Shown here piece by piece: positions 1-7,344 of a stretch of 34,396 bases of DNA. The notes under the pieces are model-generated. The model did not search any database. It saw only the letters and a program-made list of their open reading frames with translations, and had not been told where the DNA came from. A program made the translations under genes and the position numbers. The number at the start of each line of letters is the position of its first letter. Within the stretch, counting starts at the first letter, position 1. Source of the DNA: a virus; IMG/VR virus record IMGVR_UViG_3300032053_000270, positions 1-34,396 of that record; one strand, 5' to 3'.

Positions 1-725
1 GCCCCTTGGTCTCGCCCGTTGTACTCCTGTTGCACTTCCTTGAGGGATCGAAGGTAGGCTACTGGCTTGAATTCCGCAGTAAACAAAGCCTCAAGTTTGC
101 CCTGCCGTGAAGCCTCGCGGAACGTCTTTATGAAGGCAGCAGCGATGGGCTTAAATTGTGCATTCGTGAGTGTCTTTGCCTGGTCGATAAACTGCTTCCG
201 GGCATTACTCGGCATCTTAGCCAGCATGTAGGCGTTCCCCAGGGGAATCTCACCTCGGTCTACAGCCTTTTGCTCATCCGCTTTCAGGTGCAGTAGCCCC
301 AGCATGTCGGCCAGCCATTTGGAGTTCTTGCCCGCCAGGCGCGACAACCCAGCCATTGTGATGCCGGAGTTGTGCTCCATCAGCTTCTTCAGTTGTCGGG
401 CAAACTCGATGGGTTTCGTGTGCGGCCGGATAGCGTTTGCTTGAATCTGAAGGGCCAGCACATCTTCATCCGTCAGACCGTGCTTCACGATGCCGGGGAT
501 GATTGGAAGGCCCAAATCCTTACCGCAGTTGTAGCGGTACATGCCTTCAACGATTTCGTACTTACCTGTCGGGCCGGGCCTCACACAGATCGAGTTCAGG
601 AAGCCATGTCTCGCGATTGAATCCTTTAGCTCCAGGTACTCCACACTGTTCTTGTCCACCAGTCTCAGGATTATGCGGGGCTCCACGAGATCGTCGATCG
701 GGATGTCTATGGCGTGGTCAGTCAT
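1..725 (-). CDS. ParB-like partition/nuclease-fold protein (partial, 3' end outside window)
   Basis: The reading frame is open from an ATG at 725 to the left edge, giving 241 residues without a stop, so the C-terminus is missing. Residues 5-80 fit the ParB/Sulfiredoxin N-terminal domain: a 'LKDSIARHGFLNSICVRP' stretch followed by 'VEGMYRYNCGKDLG' (E60, G61, R64), the usual phosphate/NTP-binding loop of the family. Residues about 90-145 fit the central ParB helical part, with an Asn-rich 'QANAIRPHTKPIEFARQL' segment and a likely helix-turn-helix around 122-142. Known relatives bind DNA sites for partition or act as phage regulators or nucleases; which applies here cannot be told. It is divergent from the replication genes, and its upstream region is the inverted repeat at 755-878, a plausible binding site. 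No ParA is visible in the window. The Shine-Dalgarno is weak (AGGGCAG). Confidence 0.8.
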   Translation of the reverse strand, partial: MTDHAIDIPIDDLVEPRIILRLVDKNSVEYLELKDSIARHGFLNSICVRPGPTGKYEIVEGMYRYNCGKDLGLPIIPGIVKHGLTDEDVLALQIQANAIRPHTKPIEFARQLKKLMEHNSGITMAGLSRLAGKNSKWLADMLGLLHLKADEQKAVDRGEIPLGNAYMLAKMPSNARKQFIDQAKTLTNAQFKPIAAAFIKTFREASRQGKLEALFTAEFKPVAYLRSLKEVQQEYNGRDQG

Positions 726-754
726 AGCTGCCCTATTTGCGGCGCTGCGTTGTG

Positions 755-798
755 CTTTCTGCCTATATACGACCGGACTTTGGCCTGATTGTGCAAAA
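755..798 (-). promoter_or_regulatory. Leftward two-block promoter-like element
   Basis: Read on the minus strand this holds TTTTGCACAAT, a 13-nt spacer, then GGTCGTATATA and, two bases later, CAGAAAG. It faces the ParB-like gene at 725. The same two blocks with the same 13-nt spacing occur facing the other way at 837-878, while the spacers are unrelated. The blocks resemble a -35 (TTGCAC) and -10 (TATATA), but the 21-nt gap between those hexamers is longer than the usual 17 nt for the main bacterial sigma factor. Promoter or operator function is inferred. Confidence 0.5.
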
Positions 799-836
799 GG
801 AAACAGGAAACATTTTCAAGTATTTTCCACTGTTTC

Positions 837-878
837 TTTTGCACAATGTCTGTTTTTCACGGTCGTATATACAGAAAG
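837..878 (+). promoter_or_regulatory. Rightward two-block promoter-like element
   Basis: TTTTGCACAAT (837-847), 13 nt, GGTCGTATATA (861-871), CAGAAAG (872-878). It is the mirror partner of 755-798 and faces the replication unit that begins at 942. Identical blocks with fixed spacing but different spacers suggest selection on two protein contacts on one face of the helix. Confidence 0.5.
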
Positions 879-941
879 GCGGGCAGATTTCTGAGGCGCT
901 ATCGCGGCGCGTTTACACGAACTCCGAGATTGACGCGGCAC

Positions 942-1418
942 ATGAAACCAAAACCGATGCCGGTACTCACACCGGAAGACATCACACGATTCTGGTCCAG
1001 AGTGGATCAAAGCTGCGGAGCCACCGGCTGCTGGGAGTGGCAAGGCACCTCAAATGGGAGGGGCTACGGCTCAGTACACTTCCTGGGTGTCAACTACCTT
1101 GCCCACAGAGTTGCCTATTACTTAGCAAACCAGCAAGACCCGGGCGAACTCTTGGTGTGTCACAAGTGCGATAATTCGCATTGCTGCTGCCCTGGGCATC
1201 TCTTTCTTGGCACACAACGAGACAATAACGAAGACTCCCACCGCAAACACAGGGGAGTCCCAAGCAGGCACGTAACTGACAAGCAATATCTTTTCATCGG
1301 AAGTTCTACTGAATCAAACGATGCTCTAGCGTCCCGCTTTGGCACAACAAGCGCAGTAGTGGCTCGAATTAAGTACAGCTATGGCCAATTCCGTGGACGC
1401 CGGAAGCACCCCGTATAG
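942..1418 (+). CDS. HNH endonuclease (HNH_3 type), copy 1
   Basis: 158 residues. The start at 942 is chosen because it aligns exactly with the start of the paralogue at 1427 (MKPKPMPVLTPE versus MKTKPIPVLTPE); longer upstream readings cross the inverted repeat. An N-terminal 'FWSRVD...CWEWQG...GYG' segment (17-43) leads into the His-Me finger: H74 in 'CHKCDN', then the Cys cluster C81-C83, H86 and N95 in 'GHLFLGTQRDN'. Residues about 112-150 look like a helix-turn-helix (ALASRFGTTSAVVARIKYSY), which would help DNA recognition. Such free-standing nucleases are typical phage homing or DNA-processing enzymes. It is the first gene of the rightward unit and no strong ribosome-binding site is visible. 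Confidence 0.85.
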   Translation: MKPKPMPVLTPEDITRFWSRVDQSCGATGCWEWQGTSNGRGYGSVHFLGVNYLAHRVAYYLANQQDPGELLVCHKCDNSHCCCPGHLFLGTQRDNNEDSHRKHRGVPSRHVTDKQYLFIGSSTESNDALASRFGTTSAVVARIKYSYGQFRGRRKHPV

Positions 1419-1426
1419 GAACACCC

Positions 1427-1966
1427 ATGAAGACGAAACCAATCCCGGTACTCACACCGGAAGAGATTGAGCGATTCTGGTCCAAGGTGGACCAAAGCGG
1501 CGGGCCAGACGCCTGCTGGGAGTGGCAGGGTGCTCATTATAGTAACGGCTATGGCTGCTATTCACTCCCGAGCGGGCAATACGGTGCTAGTCGTATAGCC
1601 TACCGGATTGAACACGACCAAGACCCAGGAGAATTATTTGTCCTTCATATCTGCGACAACGGACACTTAGGGTGCGTAAATCCACAGCATCTATTCCTGG
1701 GGACGCAAAAGGACAACGGACACGATTGTCACTTGAAGGGAAGGACAGCCAAGGGCGAAGGACACGGACGCCACAAACTCTGTCGCACACAGGTGGAAGC
1801 AATCCGCGCATCATCTGATACATGCAAATCACTAGGGGCCCGCTTCAACGTCAGCCCTGCTGAAATCTGTCTGATAAAGAACAACAAGAAGTGGAACACC
1901 GATGAAGGTCACCCAAGCGATAGACTCCTACCTCACGTCTCGACTCAACACTCATCCGGGGCGTGA
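1427..1966 (+). CDS. HNH endonuclease (HNH_3 type), copy 2
   Basis: 179 residues; a tandem paralogue of the preceding gene, starting 8 nt after its stop with AGGA upstream. It has the same layout: 'FWSKVD...CWEWQG' (17-35), His-Me finger H74, C83, H88 and N97 ('CVNPQHLFLGTQKDN'), then a helix-turn-helix-like tail (SLGARFNVSPAEICLIKNNKKW, residues 135-156). The last 21 residues are read from the same DNA as the beginning of the primase gene (overlap 1902-1966) and have no counterpart in copy 1, which stops cleanly before the next start. The original stop was probably lost, so this tail is likely non-functional sequence. Nuclease fold: confident. Biological role: homing or packaging-associated nicking are both possible. 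Confidence 0.82.
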   Translation: MKTKPIPVLTPEEIERFWSKVDQSGGPDACWEWQGAHYSNGYGCYSLPSGQYGASRIAYRIEHDQDPGELFVLHICDNGHLGCVNPQHLFLGTQKDNGHDCHLKGRTAKGEGHGRHKLCRTQVEAIRASSDTCKSLGARFNVSPAEICLIKNNKKWNTDEGHPSDRLLPHVSTQHSSGA

Positions 1967-4526
1967 CCTTATTGACCGCTTCCTGGCGGCCGGAGGTGCT
2001 GCATCCCTGGAGGTGCAATTGAACGTCCGACAGGGCGATGGCGAGGCGGTAGCTGGCAGGCGCAACACCTGGACCAACGGTTTGGTAACATGGCACAACA
2101 TCCGCTCACCGAAGAATGCACACGACAATCCCGAAGCCGTCGACTATGAATTGTGCTTCCCGCTCGAAGAACACGCTGAAGGCATCGGGGCTACGGGCTG
2201 GCGATGGACGGATCGCCAATCCCTGTGGTGCGGTTTCGACGTGGACAGCATTACTGGACATGCCAAGGGCGTCGGCGTCACGGACGAGGAATTGGCTAGG
2301 GTCTGTGAGGCAGCCAAAGCCCTGCCCTACGTGGAGGTGCGCCGGAGCACTGGAGGGAAAGGCATTCACCTGTATGTGTGCTTTGACGGCATCCCTACCG
2401 CCAACCACACCGAACACGCCGCCCTGGCGCGTTGCGTGCTGGGGATGATGTCCAGCGAGGTGAACTTCGACTTCGCGGGCCAGATTGACGCATGTGGACA
2501 AGTCATGTGGTTGTGGCATCGCAAACTGACTCACGACGGCCTCGCACTGCTGAAACCCGCCCCCCAAGTGTTGACCATTGCCGACCTTCCGCTTAACTGG
2601 CGCGACCATATCGAGGTGGTCAGCCGTAAGCGGGCCAAAGTCAAATTGAGCGGCGTGCCCGACGATTTCGAGGCAATGGCGTCTTCAAGAAACGCCATCC
2701 CGCTGGACGCCAGCCACAAGGCCGTTATTGCAGCCCTGGGCGAGACTGGTTGTTCTACCATCTGGGTCGAAGATCACCATCTGCTGCAGACGCATACCGT
2801 GGGTTTGCAGGAATTGATTAACGACCCCGAAAGCCGCCAGCGTCTTGGACTCGTTGGCGCCTTCCTCACTAACAGCCAGGGTAAGGACAAGGGGCAACCC
2901 AACTGCTTCCTGTTTCCACTGAGTAAGGGCGGCTGGCGCGTCTTTCGCTTCAGCCAAGGAATCAACGAAACCCCTACCTGGACTCAGGATGGCAACGGTT
3001 GGACCACCTGCTATTTCAACCGGCTGCTGGACTTTGATACCGCTTGCAAGATCAACGGCGGCGTGAAGGACCCAGAAGCGAAAACATTCGTCTTTACAGA
3101 TTCCACCTGTGCGGTCAAAGCCGCCGAGGCGGTCGGGCAAACGATTACCCTCCCTGCTGATTGGGGCGGCCGCACTGTCAGCCTGAAGCTCAGTGACGGT
3201 AAGATCGTCTGCATCGTGGATCGGGACAAGACAGACGAGAAGGCCATCAAAGGCTGGGTCAACAAGAAGACCCGGTGGGTGCGCGAGTTCGACAAACGGA
3301 TTGAATCAGAATTGGACGAGAATGAAGTCCAAGATCACGACGAGATCGTGCGAACCCTCATCACACCGGGCGGCGAGTCGGCGGGGTGGGTATTGCACGC
3401 ACAAGACAAACTTTGGGTGCGCCACAACGCCGGCAACGTCAAGCTGGTCCTCCAGAACAAAGGAATGAGCAAACTGGACGCCGAGGTGGCAATGGGCGGG
3501 GCTATCTGCCGCCACTGGCGTCTAATCAACCTCCCTTTCCGCGAGGAGTATCCGGGCGGCCGGCAATGGAATATGGACTCACCCCAATTCGTCTTCAAAC
3601 CCTCTGACACAGCGGATCAGCACCCGCACTGGGATATGATCTACCGCCATCTCGGGACCAACCTCGATGCACCTATTAAAGAGGCCCCGTGGGCGATCCG
3701 AATGGGAATCAAGTCTGGGGCCCAGTATCTCCTGACCTGGGTCGCGTGCATGTTTCGCGAACCCTTTGAGCAGTTGCCGTACTTGTTTTTCTTTGGTGAT
3801 GAAAACTGCGGCAAATCAATGTTTCACGAAGCCTTGTCCGAGGTGTTGGTCACCGGAGGCATTGTCAAGGCTGAAAAGTCACTAGCGAAGGGCAACGAGT
3901 TCAACGGGGAACTCGCCAATGCCATCCTGTGTGTTGTGGAGGAGACAAATGTAGCAGCCTCCCCAGTAGCTCACGGCCGCATCAAAGAGTGGATCACTGC
4001 TAAGAAGATCAACATCCGAAAGATGCGGACTGACGCCTACACCCAGGCCAACACGACCCATTGGGTGCAGTGTGCCAACGACCAGTCCTTTTGCCCGGTC
4101 TACCCAGGCGACAGCCGAATCACCGTGATCCAGGTCAATGATCTTCTGGTGGATGTACCCCGGCAGATAATGATGCAGAATCTCAAGGAAGAGGCATCGC
4201 ACTTCATGCACACGCTGTTGAACGTGGAACTGCCGCCCATCGAATGCCGGCTGCGACTGCCGGTAATCGAGACGGCGGCAAAGTTGACCAGCCAGGAGTT
4301 CAACCAGAGTGAGTTGGAGCAGTTCATCACCGAGAACTGTCACGAGAGTGGTGAATCCATTCTCTTCAAGGACTTCTACGACAAGTTCTATGAGTGGCTG
4401 GGTGAGGACCAACGCCGACAGTGGAGTCGGAAGCGGTGCGCCCAGAAGATGCCGGTCAAGTTCGCCATCAAGACCGGCAGTTCCAACAAGAAGTACGTCC
4501 CCAACCTATCCTTCGAGCCCAGGTGA
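1902..4526 (+). CDS. Primase-polymerase / SF3 (D5-like) helicase fusion
   Basis: 874 residues. The N-terminal half matches archaeo-eukaryotic-type primases: metal-binding D113-x-D115 in 'WCGFDVDS', then S149-T-G-G-K-G-I-H156, the nucleotide-binding SxxGxGxH-like motif. The C-terminal half is a superfamily 3 helicase of the phage DUF5906/D5 type: Walker A GDENCGKS (632-639), Walker B ILCVVEE (675-681) and a sensor-like 'HWVQCAND' about 45 residues later. The enzyme would lay primers and unwind the phage DNA at the fork. The start at 1902 lies inside the 3' end of the HNH gene; its upstream context GGAACACCG matches the GGAACACCC before the HNH copy 2 start, which supports it. The stop at 4524-4526 is 5 nt before the next start. 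No separate DNA polymerase is visible in the window. Confidence 0.88.
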   Translation: MKVTQAIDSYLTSRLNTHPGRDLIDRFLAAGGAASLEVQLNVRQGDGEAVAGRRNTWTNGLVTWHNIRSPKNAHDNPEAVDYELCFPLEEHAEGIGATGWRWTDRQSLWCGFDVDSITGHAKGVGVTDEELARVCEAAKALPYVEVRRSTGGKGIHLYVCFDGIPTANHTEHAALARCVLGMMSSEVNFDFAGQIDACGQVMWLWHRKLTHDGLALLKPAPQVLTIADLPLNWRDHIEVVSRKRAKVKLSGVPDDFEAMASSRNAIPLDASHKAVIAALGETGCSTIWVEDHHLLQTHTVGLQELINDPESRQRLGLVGAFLTNSQGKDKGQPNCFLFPLSKGGWRVFRFSQGINETPTWTQDGNGWTTCYFNRLLDFDTACKINGGVKDPEAKTFVFTDSTCAVKAAEAVGQTITLPADWGGRTVSLKLSDGKIVCIVDRDKTDEKAIKGWVNKKTRWVREFDKRIESELDENEVQDHDEIVRTLITPGGESAGWVLHAQDKLWVRHNAGNVKLVLQNKGMSKLDAEVAMGGAICRHWRLINLPFREEYPGGRQWNMDSPQFVFKPSDTADQHPHWDMIYRHLGTNLDAPIKEAPWAIRMGIKSGAQYLLTWVACMFREPFEQLPYLFFFGDENCGKSMFHEALSEVLVTGGIVKAEKSLAKGNEFNGELANAILCVVEETNVAASPVAHGRIKEWITAKKINIRKMRTDAYTQANTTHWVQCANDQSFCPVYPGDSRITVIQVNDLLVDVPRQIMMQNLKEEASHFMHTLLNVELPPIECRLRLPVIETAAKLTSQEFNQSELEQFITENCHESGESILFKDFYDKFYEWLGEDQRRQWSRKRCAQKMPVKFAIKTGSSNKKYVPNLSFEPR

Positions 4527-4531
4527 GAGTA

Positions 4532-4915
4532 GTGGCTGATCCAGTAATCAAAGACTCAGGAACGCGAACCGAGTTTGGCACCGGGGCCGTCAGGGATGGA
4601 CAAGAAGGTAAGGGGCGTATGGACTTGCTCCCCGTCCGCGCCTTGATTGAAGTCGCAAAAGTCTTCGAGGCAGGGGCAAATAAGTATGCGTCCCGCAACT
4701 GGGAGAAGGGAATCAATCTGTCCCGATACATGGACAGTGGCCTGAGACACGCATTCAAATGGTTGCGGGGCGACCGAGACGAGCCGCATCTGGCGATGGC
4801 GATTTGGAATTTCATGTGCCTTCAAGACACTCAACAACGCATCGCTGAGGGGCTGTTGCCAATGTCCCTAAACGACCTCCCTTGCAACGACATTCAACTA
4901 CAGAACAAACCATGA
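4532..4915 (+). CDS. dATP/dGTP diphosphohydrolase-like protein
   Basis: 127 residues from a GTG at 4532. This start follows an AGGTGAGAG ribosome-binding site and sits just after the primase stop; the in-frame ATG at 4421 would overlap the primase by about 100 nt. Conserved family blocks are clear: 'DSGTRTEFGTGAVRDGQEGK' (8-27), 'DLLP' (31-34), 'GANKYASRNWEKG' (48-60), 'SRYMDSGLRH' (64-73) and 'DEPHLAMAIWN' (83-93). This is the domain known as dATP/dGTP diphosphohydrolase N-terminal, a small all-helical enzyme with acidic metal ligands expected to convert dNTPs to dNMP and pyrophosphate. In phages such enzymes reshape the nucleotide pool, sometimes alongside modified-base synthesis; no purine-modifying partner is seen here. 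The stop overlaps the next start as ATGA. Confidence 0.82.
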   Translation: MADPVIKDSGTRTEFGTGAVRDGQEGKGRMDLLPVRALIEVAKVFEAGANKYASRNWEKGINLSRYMDSGLRHAFKWLRGDRDEPHLAMAIWNFMCLQDTQQRIAEGLLPMSLNDLPCNDIQLQNKP

Positions 4916-5529
4916 CCAAGGTCTACTCGGGGCTCATCAATCTGAATGGGAATCTGCTGGCAGCGGTTGATTTTGAGACCACGGGCCGCCGGCCGGGCTA
5001 CCATGAGATTTGCCAGATCGCCGCGGTGCCCTTGGACAGCGACATCCGACCACTGAAAGATGTTCGACCTTTCTACACTAACATCCGGCCGGAGCACCCT
5101 GAGCGGGTTGAGAAAATGGCCTTCAAGGTGAATAGCATCAGCCTCGAAGAACTCATGCTCTACGCCCCTGAGCAGGAACGAGTCAAGGACCTGCTCATCG
5201 AGTGGGTCGACGGGCTCGAACTGCCATGCGGCAAGATGCTGGTGCCTCTGGTTCAGAATTGGGCCTTCGAGAGTAGCTTTCTCAAAGCGTGGATCGGGCC
5301 CGACCAAACAGACACCCTGTTCCACAGCCATGCCCGCGATCCGATGCTTTACGCGGTGGCCCTGAACGACAAGGCCACCTTCCACGGGGAGGATTTACCA
5401 TTCAACCGGGTCGGGTTGGGTTCCCTGTGCAACAGGCTGAACGTCATAAATCAGAACGCCCATAACGCCTTGGCCGACTGTCTCGCCACGGCGGAGGTCT
5501 ACCGGGCCATGCTCTTGCTAGGATTGTAA
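4912..5529 (+). CDS. DnaQ-like 3'-5' exonuclease (DEDDh)
   Basis: 205 residues, starting at the ATG of an ATGA overlap with the previous gene, so translation is probably coupled. Motif I is D20-F-E22-T-T-G and motif III is H184-N-A-L-A-D189, the DEDDh signature. Motif II reads 'NWAFESSFL' (116-124): the usual Asp is replaced by E120. Members of this family proofread for polymerases or trim DNA/RNA ends. Next to a primase-helicase it most likely acts in replication or repair, possibly serving a polymerase encoded elsewhere. The conservative Asp-to-Glu change may alter metal binding, but the other three acidic ligands and the histidine are present. Confidence 0.85.
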   Translation: MTKVYSGLINLNGNLLAAVDFETTGRRPGYHEICQIAAVPLDSDIRPLKDVRPFYTNIRPEHPERVEKMAFKVNSISLEELMLYAPEQERVKDLLIEWVDGLELPCGKMLVPLVQNWAFESSFLKAWIGPDQTDTLFHSHARDPMLYAVALNDKATFHGEDLPFNRVGLGSLCNRLNVINQNAHNALADCLATAEVYRAMLLLGL

Positions 5530-5531
5530 CT

Positions 5532-6068
5532 ATGCCCTACTACGACGATGGTCCATTTACACTGGACCAATGGAATGACCTCTTGACAGACATTAACGAC
5601 CTCTGTACCGACCCCGACAGCGGCTGCGAACCACTTGAACCAATCGAGTTGGTAACTGACCCCCATGTGTGGTCAGTCGACGATATAACAGTCGCGCGTG
5701 ACAAACTGGTAGACATTTGCGGTGAAAACACCTTTGATACAGAGCTTGATTTGTGGTCCGAGGGAATGATTGATGAACTCGAAACCGCAATCGAACGGGG
5801 TTGGTGCGGATGTTCTAACCCTCGCTACGATATAAAAATTTACTACTCTACTGGCTGGTGGGTCACAGTGGACGGATCGCCAAGTTTCGTCACGACTAGT
5901 GGTTTTTTCTATTTCACCATAGCCGCCGATCACCCCCTAGCAGGGACATTCACGTATTTGCAACTTAATCCGAATATGACTGGGATTGTTGGATGGCCCC
6001 CTTCTATGTCCCACCCCGGCGAGGTTCTGGGGTCTTATGTGGTTGCTGAAGTATCATACATATCATAG
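5532..6068 (+). CDS. Hypothetical acidic protein
   Basis: 178 residues; start 2 nt after the exonuclease stop, with AGGATTG upstream. I recognise no family. The first 90 residues are strongly acidic (many Asp/Glu, repeated 'DLLTDINDLCTD'-like patterns) and helical in character. The second half (about 100-178) is rich in Tyr, Trp, Thr and Gly with alternating hydrophobics, suggesting a beta fold. Five cysteines are scattered (C26, C32, C63, C92, C94). There is no signal peptide or membrane segment. Its position in the replication unit suggests an early host-takeover or accessory role, but nothing in the sequence fixes it. An acidic protein of this size could be a DNA mimic; that is speculation. 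Confidence 0.65.
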   Translation: MPYYDDGPFTLDQWNDLLTDINDLCTDPDSGCEPLEPIELVTDPHVWSVDDITVARDKLVDICGENTFDTELDLWSEGMIDELETAIERGWCGCSNPRYDIKIYYSTGWWVTVDGSPSFVTTSGFFYFTIAADHPLAGTFTYLQLNPNMTGIVGWPPSMSHPGEVLGSYVVAEVSYIS

Positions 6069-6082
6069 CGAGAGTACCGGCA

Positions 6083-6412
6083 ATGCCAACACTAGCCGAC
6101 ACACTGCCGCCCCACAAGGAAGGAAGGGACCGCAAAGTCCGCTTCGAGGGTGACACAATCGTCTACGAACGGAACGGGGATAAGTTTGAAGAACCGCCCA
6201 AAGACATCAACGGTTACGAGCGGGACCCCAATGACCCCTACCGCTTCGTGTCCTTGTGGCCTGCGTGCATCTTCTGGCACGCGACAGCGGTACGCCTAGT
6301 CTTGTGCGGCTGCATCAACGTGCTCACTCGCTGCAACAACCCGCAAGCACCCCTATTCGGCCATCGAGTGGCGCACACCCAATGCCAAGCCTGCCAGGAG
6401 AGACAGCAATGA
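6083..6412 (+). CDS. Small Cys-rich protein, paralogue A
   Basis: 109 residues, 14 nt after the previous stop, with GAGAG upstream. The family is unknown. The C-terminal part contains 'PPKDINGYE' (38-46), WPAC (59-62), C75, C77, C84 in 'TRCNN', and a final C101-x-x-C104 (QCQACQERQ). The same order of landmarks appears in the next gene, so the two are probable paralogues. The spaced CxxC pairs suggest zinc binding. Its stop overlaps the next start as ATGA, so the pair is likely translated together and may work as a pair. Confidence 0.65.
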   Translation: MPTLADTLPPHKEGRDRKVRFEGDTIVYERNGDKFEEPPKDINGYERDPNDPYRFVSLWPACIFWHATAVRLVLCGCINVLTRCNNPQAPLFGHRVAHTQCQACQERQQ

Positions 6413-6801
6413 CTTGCCAAGACTGTCCCGACACCCCAAGCGACGGTGTAAAATACATCGTCTACGGCGGCGGGCCTCCCCACGCCCAGTACCCACTCGT
6501 TCGACTCGTCATTGACAACACGGTCCTGCGACAGTACCAGCCAGTCGTTCACCCAGACGGACGCATCGAGTACACTGAAGGTGTAGACCCGCCACAAATC
6601 GAAGGTTATGAACAGAGTGGCAATACTCTCACCCCCGTGTGGCCATCCTGTAGTGAACGGATGCTCCGCTGCACACAACGGGATAATGGATCACTGTGCG
6701 TGGAGGCCCGCTGCCTGAATCTCGCGTCCGGTAACAGAGCGAGCATAGTGTTGAAGCTGGACGGCTGTAAAGCCTGCTCAGTGAGACAGCCGATCAAATA
6801 G
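6409..6801 (+). CDS. Small Cys-rich protein, paralogue B
   Basis: 130 residues. The start at 6409 (ATGA overlap, AGGAGAG upstream) is preferred over an in-frame ATG at 6256, which would overlap the previous gene by about 150 nt. It begins MTCQDC, giving an extra CxxC at 3-6. The shared landmarks are 'PPQIEGYE' (61-68), WPSC (78-81), C88, C97, C102 in 'ARCLN', and C120-x-x-C123 (GCKACSVRQ). Function is unknown; a zinc-stabilised fold is likely. It is longer than its neighbour because of an N-terminal extension with a 'VKYIVYGGGPPHAQYPL' segment. Confidence 0.68.
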   Translation: MTCQDCPDTPSDGVKYIVYGGGPPHAQYPLVRLVIDNTVLRQYQPVVHPDGRIEYTEGVDPPQIEGYEQSGNTLTPVWPSCSERMLRCTQRDNGSLCVEARCLNLASGNRASIVLKLDGCKACSVRQPIK

Positions 6802-6811
6802 GTAACCCCCA

Positions 6812-7300
6812 ATGAAGCAAATTCCTTTGACACAAGGCAAGGTCGCCATTGTTGATGACTGCGATTACGACTTTCTCACGCAATGGACATGGTGCGTGTC
6901 GATTCGACCGGACGGGCGTCCGTATGCAGTTCGCGCATCAAGAGGCTCGAAAGGTAAACACCACGTCCTCATGCACCGAGAAGTTGCCCATCGGGCGGGT
7001 CTACTTGGACAATATGTTGACCATCGCAATAACACACGGCCACTAGACAACAGACGCGCAAATCTTCGGCCGGCAACAAAATCGCAGAACGGTGCAAATC
7101 GAGGACCCACTCGATTAAATACGTCAGGTTATAAAGGCGTCTTCTGGCACAAACGAGGCCGCAAATGGCAGGCCCAAATCATAGTTAATCAAACGGCCAT
7201 CCACCTCGGTCTCTTTGTCGACAAGATAGCCGCCGCCAGAGCCTATAACCAAGCAGCCATTGAATACTTTGGCACATTTGCCTATCAGAACCCAGTCTAA
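6812..7300 (+). CDS. HNH endonuclease with AP2 DNA-binding domain
   Basis: 162 residues. The N-terminus (MKQIPLTQGKVAIVDD) is the standard beginning of phage HNH-AP2 homing nucleases. The HNH part has H55 in 'LMHREV', D70-H71 in 'VDHRNN' and the N80-R-R-A-N84-L strand. Residues 105-161 form an AP2 domain (SGYKGVFWHK, KWQAQI, LGLFVDKIAAARAYNQAAI, FGTFAYQN). The AP2 part reads the target sequence and the HNH part cuts it. It is the last gene of the rightward unit and ends just before a long terminator hairpin. These enzymes are usually self-mobile and need not serve the phage. Confidence 0.9.
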   Translation: MKQIPLTQGKVAIVDDCDYDFLTQWTWCVSIRPDGRPYAVRASRGSKGKHHVLMHREVAHRAGLLGQYVDHRNNTRPLDNRRANLRPATKSQNGANRGPTRLNTSGYKGVFWHKRGRKWQAQIIVNQTAIHLGLFVDKIAAARAYNQAAIEYFGTFAYQNPV

Positions 7301-7302
7301 CA

Positions 7303-7341
7303 AAACAGGCACATGGCGCAATTCGCGCCGTGTGCCTGTTT
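7303..7341. terminator. Bidirectional rho-independent terminator between convergent genes
   Basis: Stem 7303-7319 pairs with 7325-7341 (17 pairs including one G-U wobble) around a five-base loop AATTC. The stem starts with AAA and ends with TTT, so it can act on both strands. It separates the rightward early unit from the leftward virion unit. Confidence 0.85.
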
Positions 7342-7344
7342 CAT

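Larger units (their letters stand above)
755..878. repeat. Nested long inverted repeat in the divergent intergenic region
   Basis: The outer arms 755-774 and 861-878 are complementary apart from a two-base bulge. The inner arms 788-806 and 830-847 are complementary apart from one extra base. Short complements (GGAAA/TTTCC) continue to an AT-rich centre near 812-823. It sits in the only sizeable gene-free stretch (726-941). It could be an operator, a pair of matched promoters, a partition site for the adjacent ParB-like protein, or part of a replication origin. Confidence 0.75.

Noticed and set aside
4421-4531. Longer N-terminus for the diphosphohydrolase
   Set aside because: It would overlap the primase by about 105 nt and adds residues unlike the family, whereas GTG at 4532 has a good ribosome-binding site.
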